Shown here piece after piece: positions 38,453-45,284 of a stretch of 45,284 nucleotides of DNA. Origin of the DNA: Ignavibacteriae bacterium HGW-Ignavibacteriae-1. GTDB lineage: Bacteria > Bacteroidota > Ignavibacteria > Kapaibacteriales > UBA2268. The stretch's first letter is position 1. Each line of letters begins with the position of its first letter. A program made the position numbers and the translations under genes. The notes beneath the pieces are model-generated. The model saw only the letters and a program-made list of their open reading frames with translations, did no database searches and had not been told where the DNA came from. The stretch lies in the NCBI GenBank assembly GCA_002839825.1, contig PGYU01000023.1, positions 1 to 45,284 of the forward strand. The letters are read 5' to 3'.

Positions 38453-40867
38453 ATGCTTTTATCGTTTAATTGGTTAAAAGAATTTGTTGATATAAAATCA
38501 AGTCATCTTGAATTAGAGGGCATCCTGACCATGTTGGGATTGGAAGTTGACGCTATAAATGATTTGTCTGCCAAGTACGCAGGGTTCGTCGTAGCCGAAG
38601 TAGTGAAAAAGGAAAAACACCCCGACGCAGATAAATTATCCGTTTGTGAAGTTTATGACGGGACAGAAAATTTGCAAGTTGTGTGCGGAGCACCAAACGT
38701 TGAATCAGGTCAGAAAGTAGTTTTCGGCAAAAAAGGTTCAGTTGTACCAAACGGTGGATTCAAACTCGAAAAACGCAAAATTCGTGGTGTGGAATCAAAC
38801 GGCATGATTTGCTCGCAAATAGAACTTGAAATGGGCGATGATGCAGCAGGGATTTGGGTACTGCCTGAAGATGCAACCGTCGGTATGTCTTTTGCAGATT
38901 ATTACGGATTGAATGATGTAATCTTCGAAATCAGCATTACGCCTAATAAAGCAGATTGCCTGAGTCATTTGGGTGTTGCACGTGAACTCGCTGCATACTA
39001 TGGTAGCTCAGTCACAATGCCGAAAGTGGAAATGTACGAAAATGATGATGATGTCAAAAGCGAAATTTCTGTTGAAATAAATGATGCTGACTTGTGCAAT
39101 CGTTATACAGGAGCAGTAATCAAAAATTGCACAATCGGTCCATCGCCGGATTGGATGCAAAAGAGACTGCTAAATCTCGGTTTCCGCCCTATAAATATTG
39201 CCGTAGATGTGACAAATTATGTGCTAATCGAAATGGGGCAACCGCTCCACGCCTTCGATTTAGCGAAAATTTTGGGGAATAAAATCATTGTTCGTGCTGC
39301 TCAAGAAGGCGAAAAATTCACCACTCTCGACGAAAAGGAACGCACACTTGATGCCCATATGCTCATGATTTGCGATTCCAAACGTCCGGTAGCAATTGGT
39401 GGAGTTATGGGTGGCATGAATAGCGAAATTTCAATTACTACAATTGATATTTTGCTCGAATCTGCTTTTTTCAATCCATCTTCGGTACGTAAGACATCGA
39501 AAAAACTCGCTCTACAGAGTGAATCATCGTACCGATTTGAGCGCGGCGTTGACATAGAAAATGTTCCGCTTGCATTGATGCGAGCAGCAGCTTTAATTGC
39601 CGAGCATTCAGGTGGCAAACTTGTCAAGGGCTACGTTGATACTTACCCTAAGAAGCATATTCCACTTGAAATCAGCTTGAATTTTGGCAAAGCAAGGCGA
39701 TTGATTGGAATTGACATCAGCGACGACAAAATTTGCGACATACTGAACAAATTGAATTTCAGCACAATTTCTCGAAATGACGATTCTGCGACTTTTCGTG
39801 TTCCGGCTTATCGTGTTGATGTTAGTTATGATGTAGATTTGATTGAAGATATTGCGCGATTGCATAATTACGACAATATCGAACCAAACTACAATTCGAT
39901 GATTGACTTCGAGCACGAAAGCATTGCGACTCATCTTTCCGTGCCGCCGTTGCGAAATAGAATTCGCAAATATATGGTCAGCAACGGATTTAATGAAATA
40001 GTAACACAAAATCAAATTGACCCGAAATCGGCAGAAATTTTTTCTGATTCACCAGTTATTTTGGCAAATCCATTGGGCGAAGAATTGAGCAGAATGAGAA
40101 CTTCTCTTCTGCCGTCTGTGCTCAAAGTTATTTCGAATAATATTCGCAAAGGCACCAAAGATTTGAAAATCTTCGAAATCGGGAAAAGCTTCCGATATGG
40201 AGATGCTTCTGATTCCTTTTTGGAAAATATTATCGAAAATGAAGAATTGATAATTGCAGTTAGCGGAAGCCCGGCGCCAATCCAATGGACTCAGCAACGT
40301 AATTCCAGTGATTTTTATGACATCAAAGGCATAATTCAAGATTTGATGGCGGCGATGAAAATTCAAAAGTACAAATTTGAAGAAGCGGGCAGCACAAACG
40401 GATTTACGGCAATGTCATTGAATATCAAGGTCGGCAATCGAGTTATTGGAACTTTCGGTCAGATTGACCCCAAATTTGCTCAGATTTATGATTTGGAGCA
40501 GCAAGTTTTTGCGGCTGTATTGAATTTGAAACTCATTTATGGCACCGAAAACACGAAATATCAATACCTCAAGGTCAGCCCATATCCCGGAATCAGTCGA
40601 GATTTGGCATTCATTTTCGATTCGTCGGTCAAATCTGCCGATATATTGAATTCAATCAACAAAAACGGCGGAGCTTTTCTTGTCGGATTGGATGTTTTTG
40701 ACCAATTTATTGACAAAAAATTGGGCGACAACAAAAAGAGTCTTGCTTTTACTTTGAATTTCGCCTCTATGACAAGGACATTGACAGACGATGATGTCGA
40801 AAAGGATATATTGAAAGTTTGTGAAGTGATAGAATCAGAGTTTTCGGGAATATTGAGAAGAAGTTGA
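38453..40867 (+). CDS. pheT: Phenylalanine-tRNA ligase beta subunit
   Basis: 804 residues, full length for the bacterial long beta subunit. With PheS it charges tRNA-Phe as an alpha2-beta2 enzyme. Domains in order: N-terminal MLLSFNWLKEFVD; EMAP-like tRNA-binding domain at about 40-150 (VVAEVVKKEKHPDADKLSVCEV...VVCGAPNV); B3/4 editing domain at about 200-380; B5 at about 395-470; catalytic-like core; and the FDX-ACB anticodon-binding domain at about 705-804 (SPYPGISRDLAFIFD). pheS is not in the window, so it is unlinked. The stop overlaps a possible TTG start of the coiled-coil gene, suggesting one operon. Confidence 0.97.
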   Translation: MLLSFNWLKEFVDIKSSHLELEGILTMLGLEVDAINDLSAKYAGFVVAEVVKKEKHPDADKLSVCEVYDGTENLQVVCGAPNVESGQKVVFGKKGSVVPNGGFKLEKRKIRGVESNGMICSQIELEMGDDAAGIWVLPEDATVGMSFADYYGLNDVIFEISITPNKADCLSHLGVARELAAYYGSSVTMPKVEMYENDDDVKSEISVEINDADLCNRYTGAVIKNCTIGPSPDWMQKRLLNLGFRPINIAVDVTNYVLIEMGQPLHAFDLAKILGNKIIVRAAQEGEKFTTLDEKERTLDAHMLMICDSKRPVAIGGVMGGMNSEISITTIDILLESAFFNPSSVRKTSKKLALQSESSYRFERGVDIENVPLALMRAAALIAEHSGGKLVKGYVDTYPKKHIPLEISLNFGKARRLIGIDISDDKICDILNKLNFSTISRNDDSATFRVPAYRVDVSYDVDLIEDIARLHNYDNIEPNYNSMIDFEHESIATHLSVPPLRNRIRKYMVSNGFNEIVTQNQIDPKSAEIFSDSPVILANPLGEELSRMRTSLLPSVLKVISNNIRKGTKDLKIFEIGKSFRYGDASDSFLENIIENEELIIAVSGSPAPIQWTQQRNSSDFYDIKGIIQDLMAAMKIQKYKFEEAGSTNGFTAMSLNIKVGNRVIGTFGQIDPKFAQIYDLEQQVFAAVLNLKLIYGTENTKYQYLKVSPYPGISRDLAFIFDSSVKSADILNSINKNGGAFLVGLDVFDQFIDKKLGDNKKSLAFTLNFASMTRTLTDDDVEKDILKVCEVIESEFSGILRRS

Positions 40868-40887
40868 ACTTAAAAAAAATAGATAGT

Positions 40888-42531
40888 ATGAGCACAGATA
40901 ATAATCGTGTTGAAAATAAGCAAGCATCTCCGGCAGACCCCGAATTGAATAATTTGGTGGTAAAGCTTTGGGAATTGGTAAGAAATGCCGGCGAAGGGCT
41001 AACAGACTTGCGTGCGAAGTATGCCGAATTAGATTCAAAATACCGAAATGCAGAGCGAAGTCTGACTGACCGCAGTAATTATCACGAAAAATCGGAGCAA
41101 AAGCTAAATTCGCTCGAGAAAAAAGTCGAAGATTTGAATTCGCAGCTATTTGCAAAAGATAACCACATTCACATGCTTTCCGAAAGTGCCAAGGAAATTA
41201 CAGAATTGAATGCTAAATTAGCAGAACTGGAAAGTAATTTGAGCCAAGTCACACACAAAAATACTTTGCTCAACGAAAAGGCTGCATTCCTACCTAAATT
41301 GACAGATGAGCTCGAAGCTGAAAGATTGGCAAATAGGAAAAACGAGCTTGCTTTGATTGAAATGAACAACAAAATCAAAGAATTGACTTCGCTCAATGCA
41401 AGTTTCAGCATAGTTCAGAAAGAACTTGCTCATAAAAACTTTGTGATTAAGGAAAAATCGGAAAAAATCGAGCAACTCAAAGAACAATTGGAAATCAACA
41501 AGAGCAAGGTAATAAACCTCAAAAATATCGAATCCGAACGCAACGATTTCGCCGAGAAATTTGGCAAACTCGAAGAAGAATACCGATTGCTGAGAAATAG
41601 ACAAAGTGAAGATTTGCAGATGCTGACGGTAGAAATCGAAGATAAGAACAATAATATCAGCGAGCTCGGCACAAAATTGCAAGAAGCAGAAGATTTGATA
41701 GACCAATTGCGGAATTCGAGCAATAATAAAGATGTGTTGCTGAAAAAATTAGGCGATAATACTTCAGCTTCGGAATCAAAATTGTCCTCACTGCAATCAA
41801 TTATCGAAACGAATATTGCCGATATTAATAAGCTGAAAAGCAAAAATGCCGAATTGGCAAGAATGTTGAGCGTTCTGAAAGAGCAACAACAACTGAATTT
41901 GATGAAGGACAGACATAATTCCGAACTCATTCAGAAAATTGAAGAAACCGAAGCCGCGATGGTATTGCTCCAGAAAGAACGCGACCGACTTAAGAAGCTG
42001 AATCAAGGCATGAGCGATGATTTGGATAGAACGAGAGCATCGCTGAATGAAAAATTAGACTTGATTGACGAATTGACCAAAGAAACCGAAAATCTTCGCG
42101 AGGAGCTTCAATCATCACAAAATTCTGATGAAATTAAACAATCAATTTCCGAAAATGAAGCGAAAATTGAAGAAAATGATGCCCAAATCGAAGAATATGA
42201 AGCAAAAGTTGAAGAATTGAAATCGGTAATTAGCAAGATGAGCGAGCAAATCATTCATTCCAATACTATTGAAAAAAGATTCAGCGAATTGAACGAGAAA
42301 CTGAACAAAATCACTAACGAACTGACTGTAAAAGACATCAGTTTGGCCCAATCACGAGAAAAAGTTGATGAATTGGAAAAATTACTCAAGAAAAGATACG
42401 AACAGATTACGATTTTAGAATCGGAATTGAATGAGATTTACGACAAAGCAAACAGCAACAAGGCTAAGTTTGCGGGATTGACTAACAAAATAGATAATTA
42501 CATAATGCAAATTGATGAATTCTTAAAATAA
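40888..42531 (+). CDS. Long coiled-coil protein between pheT and zapA
   Basis: 547 residues from ATG 40888; a TTG at 40864 overlapping the pheT stop would add eight residues. No signal peptide or membrane segment. After a 25-residue polar leader, residues about 30-540 are almost continuous heptads rich in Glu, Lys, Leu and Asn (many ELxxKLxELE-type stretches). No globular domain is recognised. Its position directly before zapA suggests a structural partner in cell division, analogous to the short coiled-coil ZapB of enterobacteria, but there is no sequence proof. It is followed by 110 AT-rich bases with no clear terminator. Confidence 0.7.
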   Translation: MSTDNNRVENKQASPADPELNNLVVKLWELVRNAGEGLTDLRAKYAELDSKYRNAERSLTDRSNYHEKSEQKLNSLEKKVEDLNSQLFAKDNHIHMLSESAKEITELNAKLAELESNLSQVTHKNTLLNEKAAFLPKLTDELEAERLANRKNELALIEMNNKIKELTSLNASFSIVQKELAHKNFVIKEKSEKIEQLKEQLEINKSKVINLKNIESERNDFAEKFGKLEEEYRLLRNRQSEDLQMLTVEIEDKNNNISELGTKLQEAEDLIDQLRNSSNNKDVLLKKLGDNTSASESKLSSLQSIIETNIADINKLKSKNAELARMLSVLKEQQQLNLMKDRHNSELIQKIEETEAAMVLLQKERDRLKKLNQGMSDDLDRTRASLNEKLDLIDELTKETENLREELQSSQNSDEIKQSISENEAKIEENDAQIEEYEAKVEELKSVISKMSEQIIHSNTIEKRFSELNEKLNKITNELTVKDISLAQSREKVDELEKLLKKRYEQITILESELNEIYDKANSNKAKFAGLTNKIDNYIMQIDEFLK

Positions 42532-42641
42532 AATTAATGAATAGTTAATAATTTTTCTTTTATCAAATTTGCATTATTTTTACGAAAATGTATTAGTATC
42601 AAATTTAAATTGAATTTTGTATAATAATTGACAACGAAAAA

Positions 42642-42926
42642 ATGGCTGAGAAAAGTTTTAAAGTGACAATAGGCGGTGTAGAATACAAGCTAACGGGCGA
42701 TAACGAAGATTTGTTGCGCCAAGCAGCATCGGAAGTAGATACACATTTCAGCCAAATCCGCGAACAATACAGTGTGTCGGTATCGGTAAATACATTATCG
42801 GTGCTATCGGCATTGAACATAGCGGAAAACAAAATCAAATCGGATGAGAAACGGAAATCTGATAATGAATATCTGAAAACTGAATTGAACCGCATGTGCG
42901 ATACATTGGAACAAGCATTAAAATAA
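42642..42926 (+). CDS. zapA: Cell division protein ZapA-like
   Basis: 94 residues, typical of ZapA. It binds FtsZ in the cytoplasm and bundles protofilaments at the Z-ring. The N-terminal half SFKVTIGGVEYKLTGDNEDLLRQAASEVDTHFSQIRE matches the family (v.I.G..Y.l...e..l...a..vd..m..i), and the C-terminal half is a helix for coiled-coil dimerisation (LSALNIAENKIKSDEKRKSDNEYLK). The pheT, coiled coil, zapA, RNA, rny order supports the call. Confidence 0.85.
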   Translation: MAEKSFKVTIGGVEYKLTGDNEDLLRQAASEVDTHFSQIREQYSVSVSVNTLSVLSALNIAENKIKSDEKRKSDNEYLKTELNRMCDTLEQALK

Positions 42927-42950
42927 ATGTGCTCTAAGAACATTTATAAA

Positions 42951-43245
42951 GTATTAGACGGGCGACCGTACGTTATTTGAAATATCAAGGCTGGATTTTT
43001 GCTGCATTATACTATCGTTGTCAACAGTATGTTAGAACTATAGCTTTACTTAGAGGGATTAGTCTCAGATTATTAATAACAGGCCTCATGTGCTTCGGCA
43101 CAAGCCCCGTGTGGGCTCAGTGGAAGTTAGAGATAGTCGGGCTATTTTACCCAAAAATGACATGAGAGGTTCTCTTCTTCTCAAGACCCGTTGTCTGTAT
43201 CGAAAGATACTAATACGGAAGATAGTATTTTGCGGCTTTTTTTTT
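42951..43245 (+). ncRNA. Probable 6S-like regulatory RNA (SsrS/6S-Flavo type)
   Basis: The 373-base gap between zapA and rny holds a nested set of long-range pairings that together form a rod: 42951-42956 with 43211-43216; 42957-42962 with 43187-43192 (GACGGG/CCCGTT); a large open bubble; 42995-43001 with 43152-43158 (ATTTTTG/CAAAAAT); 43011-43016 with 43132-43137 (ACTATC/GATAGT); and an apical GTGC-TTCG-GCAC hairpin at 43090-43101. A small GAGA/TCTC hairpin (43164-43174) lies on the 3' side of the bubble, as in many 6S RNAs. A GTATC-GAAA-GATAC hairpin (43197-43210) and a nine-T run (43237-43245) end the unit. The location next to zapA is the classic place for ssrS. The exact ends and the identity need a covariance search. 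Confidence 0.6.
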
Positions 43246-43299
43246 ATAGTTAAATTTTAATAGTTACAAGAATAGTTTTTACAGAGGAGTATTTAACAA

Positions 43300-44859
43300 A
43301 TGGATATAACAGTTATTATCATTAGTAGTATTGCGGGCTTTGTGGTTGCATATCTCATTGGGAATTTCTTTGGTGCAAAAGTGACAAAGGCGAAAATCGC
43401 CGAAGCTGAATCAAGCGCCAAGAATATTGTGAGAGACGCCGAAAATGAAGCTAAGTCAATTTTGAAAGAGAAGGCATTGGAAGCGAAGGAAGAATGGCAT
43501 AGACGCAAGCAAGAATTCGAAAATGAAGCTCAACAAAAGAGACTTAAGCTACAAGAAACCGAAAGGGCGGTCAAAAAACGCGAAGAAGGGATTGACCAAA
43601 AATTGGATACAATCTTAAAAAAGGAAAAGCAAACTCAGGCTTTCGACGAAGAGCTGAAAAAACGCGAAGAGCGAATTAAGGAAAAATTCAATGAAGTTGA
43701 CTTACTTGTTGAAGAACAAGCCAAAAAGTTGGAGCAAGTTGCGGGTTTGTCTCGAGACGAAGCCAAACGCCAACTTATGGACAGCATCATTAACGATGCT
43801 AAGTCTCAATCTGCAGTTCAGGTTAAGCAGATTCGCGAAGAAACCAAATTGAAAGCCACTCGCGAATCGCAAAATATCATTGTTCAAGCGATTCAGAGAA
43901 CGGCTTCTGACCATAGTGCAGAAAATACAGTCTCTGTAGTGACTCTTGATAGCGATGAAATGAAAGGGCGGATAATTGGTCGCGAAGGGCGAAATATTCG
44001 TGCCTTCGAAGCGGCAACGGGCATAGACTTGATTATTGATGATACACCGGAAGCAGTTGTGATTTCAGGATTCGACCCATTCCGTCGTCATGTGGCAAAA
44101 GTGTCGCTGGAAAAATTGATGCTCGACGGACGGATTCACCCGACTAGAATTGAAGAAGTAGTCGAAAAAACTCGTAAAGAGCTTGAATCCGAACTTGGAA
44201 ACATCGGCGAATCAACAATTATGGAATTAGGAATTCAGACAATGCACCCTGAATTACTAAAATTAATCGGCAAAATGAAATACCGTACAAGTTACGGGCA
44301 AAATTTGCTCAATCACTCAATCGAAGTATCGCACCTATGTGCAATAATGGCGGCTGAATTGGGATTGGATGTGCAATTAGCAAAACGCGCCGGATTATTG
44401 CATGATATGGGTAAATGTATCGAACAAGACCCAAGTCCTCACGCACTTATCGGGTTCGACCTTGCCAAAAAGTACAAGGAAAAGCACCTTGTTTGTAACG
44501 CAATCGGAGCCCACCATGAAGATATCGAGATGGAATCGCCGATAGCAGTTTTAGTTCAAGCAGCTGATAGTATCAGTGGAGCTCGTCCCGGTGCACGCCG
44601 CGAATCACTCGAAAATTACGTCAAGAGATTGCAAAAACTTGAAGAAATCGCCATGAGTTTCTTGGGTGTATCTAAAACTTTTGCTATCCAAGCCGGTAGA
44701 GAAATCCGCGTAATCGTCGAACCGGATAGAGTGGACGATGCTTTAGCAGACCAAACAGCTTTTGAAATTGCACAAAAAATCGAAAGCGAAATGGAATTCC
44801 CGGGTCAAATCAAAGTGACAGTCGTTCGCGAACGTCGCAGCGTAGCAATGGCAAAATAA
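43300..44859 (+). CDS. rny: Ribonuclease Y
   Basis: 519 residues, normal for RNase Y, the membrane-bound endoribonuclease that starts mRNA decay. An N-terminal anchor lies at about 3-24 (VIIISSIAGFVVAYLIGNFFG), a long charged coiled coil at 28-200, a KH domain at about 212-275 (GRIIGREGRNIRAFEAATG), and an HD phosphohydrolase domain with the metal-binding His368-Asp369 in LLHDMGK. The C-terminus (IKVTVVRERRSVAMAK) is conserved. AGAGGAG lies ten bases upstream of ATG 43300. A strong terminator follows 25 bases after the stop. Confidence 0.97.
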   Translation: MDITVIIISSIAGFVVAYLIGNFFGAKVTKAKIAEAESSAKNIVRDAENEAKSILKEKALEAKEEWHRRKQEFENEAQQKRLKLQETERAVKKREEGIDQKLDTILKKEKQTQAFDEELKKREERIKEKFNEVDLLVEEQAKKLEQVAGLSRDEAKRQLMDSIINDAKSQSAVQVKQIREETKLKATRESQNIIVQAIQRTASDHSAENTVSVVTLDSDEMKGRIIGREGRNIRAFEAATGIDLIIDDTPEAVVISGFDPFRRHVAKVSLEKLMLDGRIHPTRIEEVVEKTRKELESELGNIGESTIMELGIQTMHPELLKLIGKMKYRTSYGQNLLNHSIEVSHLCAIMAAELGLDVQLAKRAGLLHDMGKCIEQDPSPHALIGFDLAKKYKEKHLVCNAIGAHHEDIEMESPIAVLVQAADSISGARPGARRESLENYVKRLQKLEEIAMSFLGVSKTFAIQAGREIRVIVEPDRVDDALADQTAFEIAQKIESEMEFPGQIKVTVVRERRSVAMAK

Positions 44860-44884
44860 TATTTTTAGAATTTAGATTTTATTT

Positions 44885-44917
44885 AAAGCTGCTTCAATTA
44901 CGGAGCAGCTTTTTTTT
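44885..44917 (+). terminator. Rho-independent terminator of rny
   Basis: A perfect 9-base-pair stem (AAAGCTGCT 44885-44893 with AGCAGCTTT 44904-44912), a 10-base loop and a run of eight T (44910-44917). Confidence 0.92.
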
Positions 44918-44965
44918 GTCTGAACAATGATTTTTTTGATTGTCTGAACTATGATTTGTTTGATT
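44918..44965. repeat. 24-base tandem repeat, two copies
   Basis: GTCTGAACAATGATTTTTTTGATT (starting 44918) is followed at once by a second copy (44942-44965) that differs at two positions. Degenerate TGATT units continue to about 44985. It is non-coding and looks like an extragenic dispersed element common in this group of bacteria (inference). Confidence 0.75.
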
Positions 44966-44988
44966 TGAATGATTTATATGATTGCATC

Positions 44989-45284
44989 TTGAACAGGATT
45001 ATCAAGATTTCGGGATGGACAGGATTAATACAATTTAACCACAAAGGTCACAAAGAATACGCAAAGAACACAAAGAAACCCCAAAAGTCGTTCCCGCTCT
45101 ATCAAGAGCAGGGTTAGGGGGTGTTACGTAAACTTATTTCAGGACGAACAATACAATTTAACCGCAAAATCATTTTGAACAGGATTATCAAGATTACAAG
45201 ATTGGCAGGATTAAAATCAAAACGAATACAATTTAACCACAAAGGTCACAAAGAATACGCAAAGAACACAAAGAAACCCCAAAA
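44989..45284. repeat. Composite extragenic repeat array; contig ends inside it
   Basis: Two unit types alternate. Unit A, TTGAACAGGATTATCAAGATT, occurs at 44989-45009 and 45175-45195. Unit B, a 60-base segment starting AATACAATTTAACCACAAAG, occurs exactly at 45027-45086 and 45225-45284, and a partial copy of its start lies near 45149-45170. Between the copies lies a hairpin-forming stretch (CCCGCTCT...AGAGCAGGG, about 45093-45115). Unit B itself contains short internal repeats of CAAAGAA. From the rny stop (44859) to the end of the window there is no gene. The window ends exactly with the last base of unit B. Confidence 0.9.

Noticed and set aside
42977-43165. 62-codon open frame between zapA and rny
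   Set aside because: It lies inside the structured 6S-like RNA region, has no ribosome site and no family resemblance.
42927-43299. tmRNA, RNase P RNA or SRP RNA in the zapA-rny gap
   Set aside because: There is no tRNA-like end or TTCGA loop for tmRNA, no GAGGAAAGTCC block for RNase P RNA, and no GGAAG/AGCAG loop for SRP RNA.

Overview
The window looks like one chromosomal contig of an AT-rich member of the Bacteroidota/Chlorobiota superphylum, perhaps a Kapabacteria- or Ignavibacteria-like lineage (inference). The evidence is: at least six secreted proteins ending in type IX secretion (T9SS) type A sorting domains with the NPxxxxF/GxYxxxL style; beta-propeller plus Ig-like proteins of the kind common in these phyla; promoter boxes of the Bacteroidota type (TTTG, 20 bases, TAnnTTTG) upstream of several genes; and a pheT-zapA-rny block.

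Layout. 1-9796: the last codons of one secreted protein, then three tandem paralogues (beta-propeller, Ig-like modules, cohesin-like module, sorting domain) joined by overlapping stop/start codons. A 77-base exact repeat sits at the left edge and again at 3720-3796; at the second copy the next paralogue has lost its signal peptide. 9798-13988 (minus): a giant SBBP-repeat secreted protein. 14137-16593 (plus): housekeeping truA, an M48 lipoprotein metalloprotease and pyrF. 16602-29710 (minus): a polytopic GT-C-like membrane protein, a 2053-residue hybrid histidine kinase with nine PAS domains and a GAF, two T9SS cargo proteins, a cytosolic BNR-type propeller, a DUF1697 protein and a cupin. 29937-33633 (minus): a type IV McrBC restriction system whose McrB carries an EVE/PUA-like reader and an Mrr-type winged helix ahead of the GTPase. 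33798-36627 (minus): anmK, a small exported protein and a Gfo/Idh/MocA oxidoreductase. 36795-37912 (plus): a class III-type sirtuin and acpS. 37915-38331 (minus): YjbQ. 38453-44859 (plus): pheT, a long coiled-coil protein, zapA, a probable 6S-like RNA and rny with a strong terminator. 44918-45284: non-coding dispersed repeats in which the contig ends.

How the parts fit. The secreted proteins are probably cell-surface or extracellular T9SS cargo; no T9SS machinery gene lies in the window. McrBC is the one clear defence system. The right-hand third is core growth machinery: tRNA charging (PheT), Z-ring control (ZapA), RNA decay (RNase Y), carrier-protein activation (AcpS) and cell-wall recycling (AnmK).

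The points most worth a second look are the 77-base repeat junction (possible assembly chimera or real recombination), the 6S-like RNA between zapA and rny, and the multi-reader McrB. No tRNA, rRNA, CRISPR array, transposase or prophage gene was seen.
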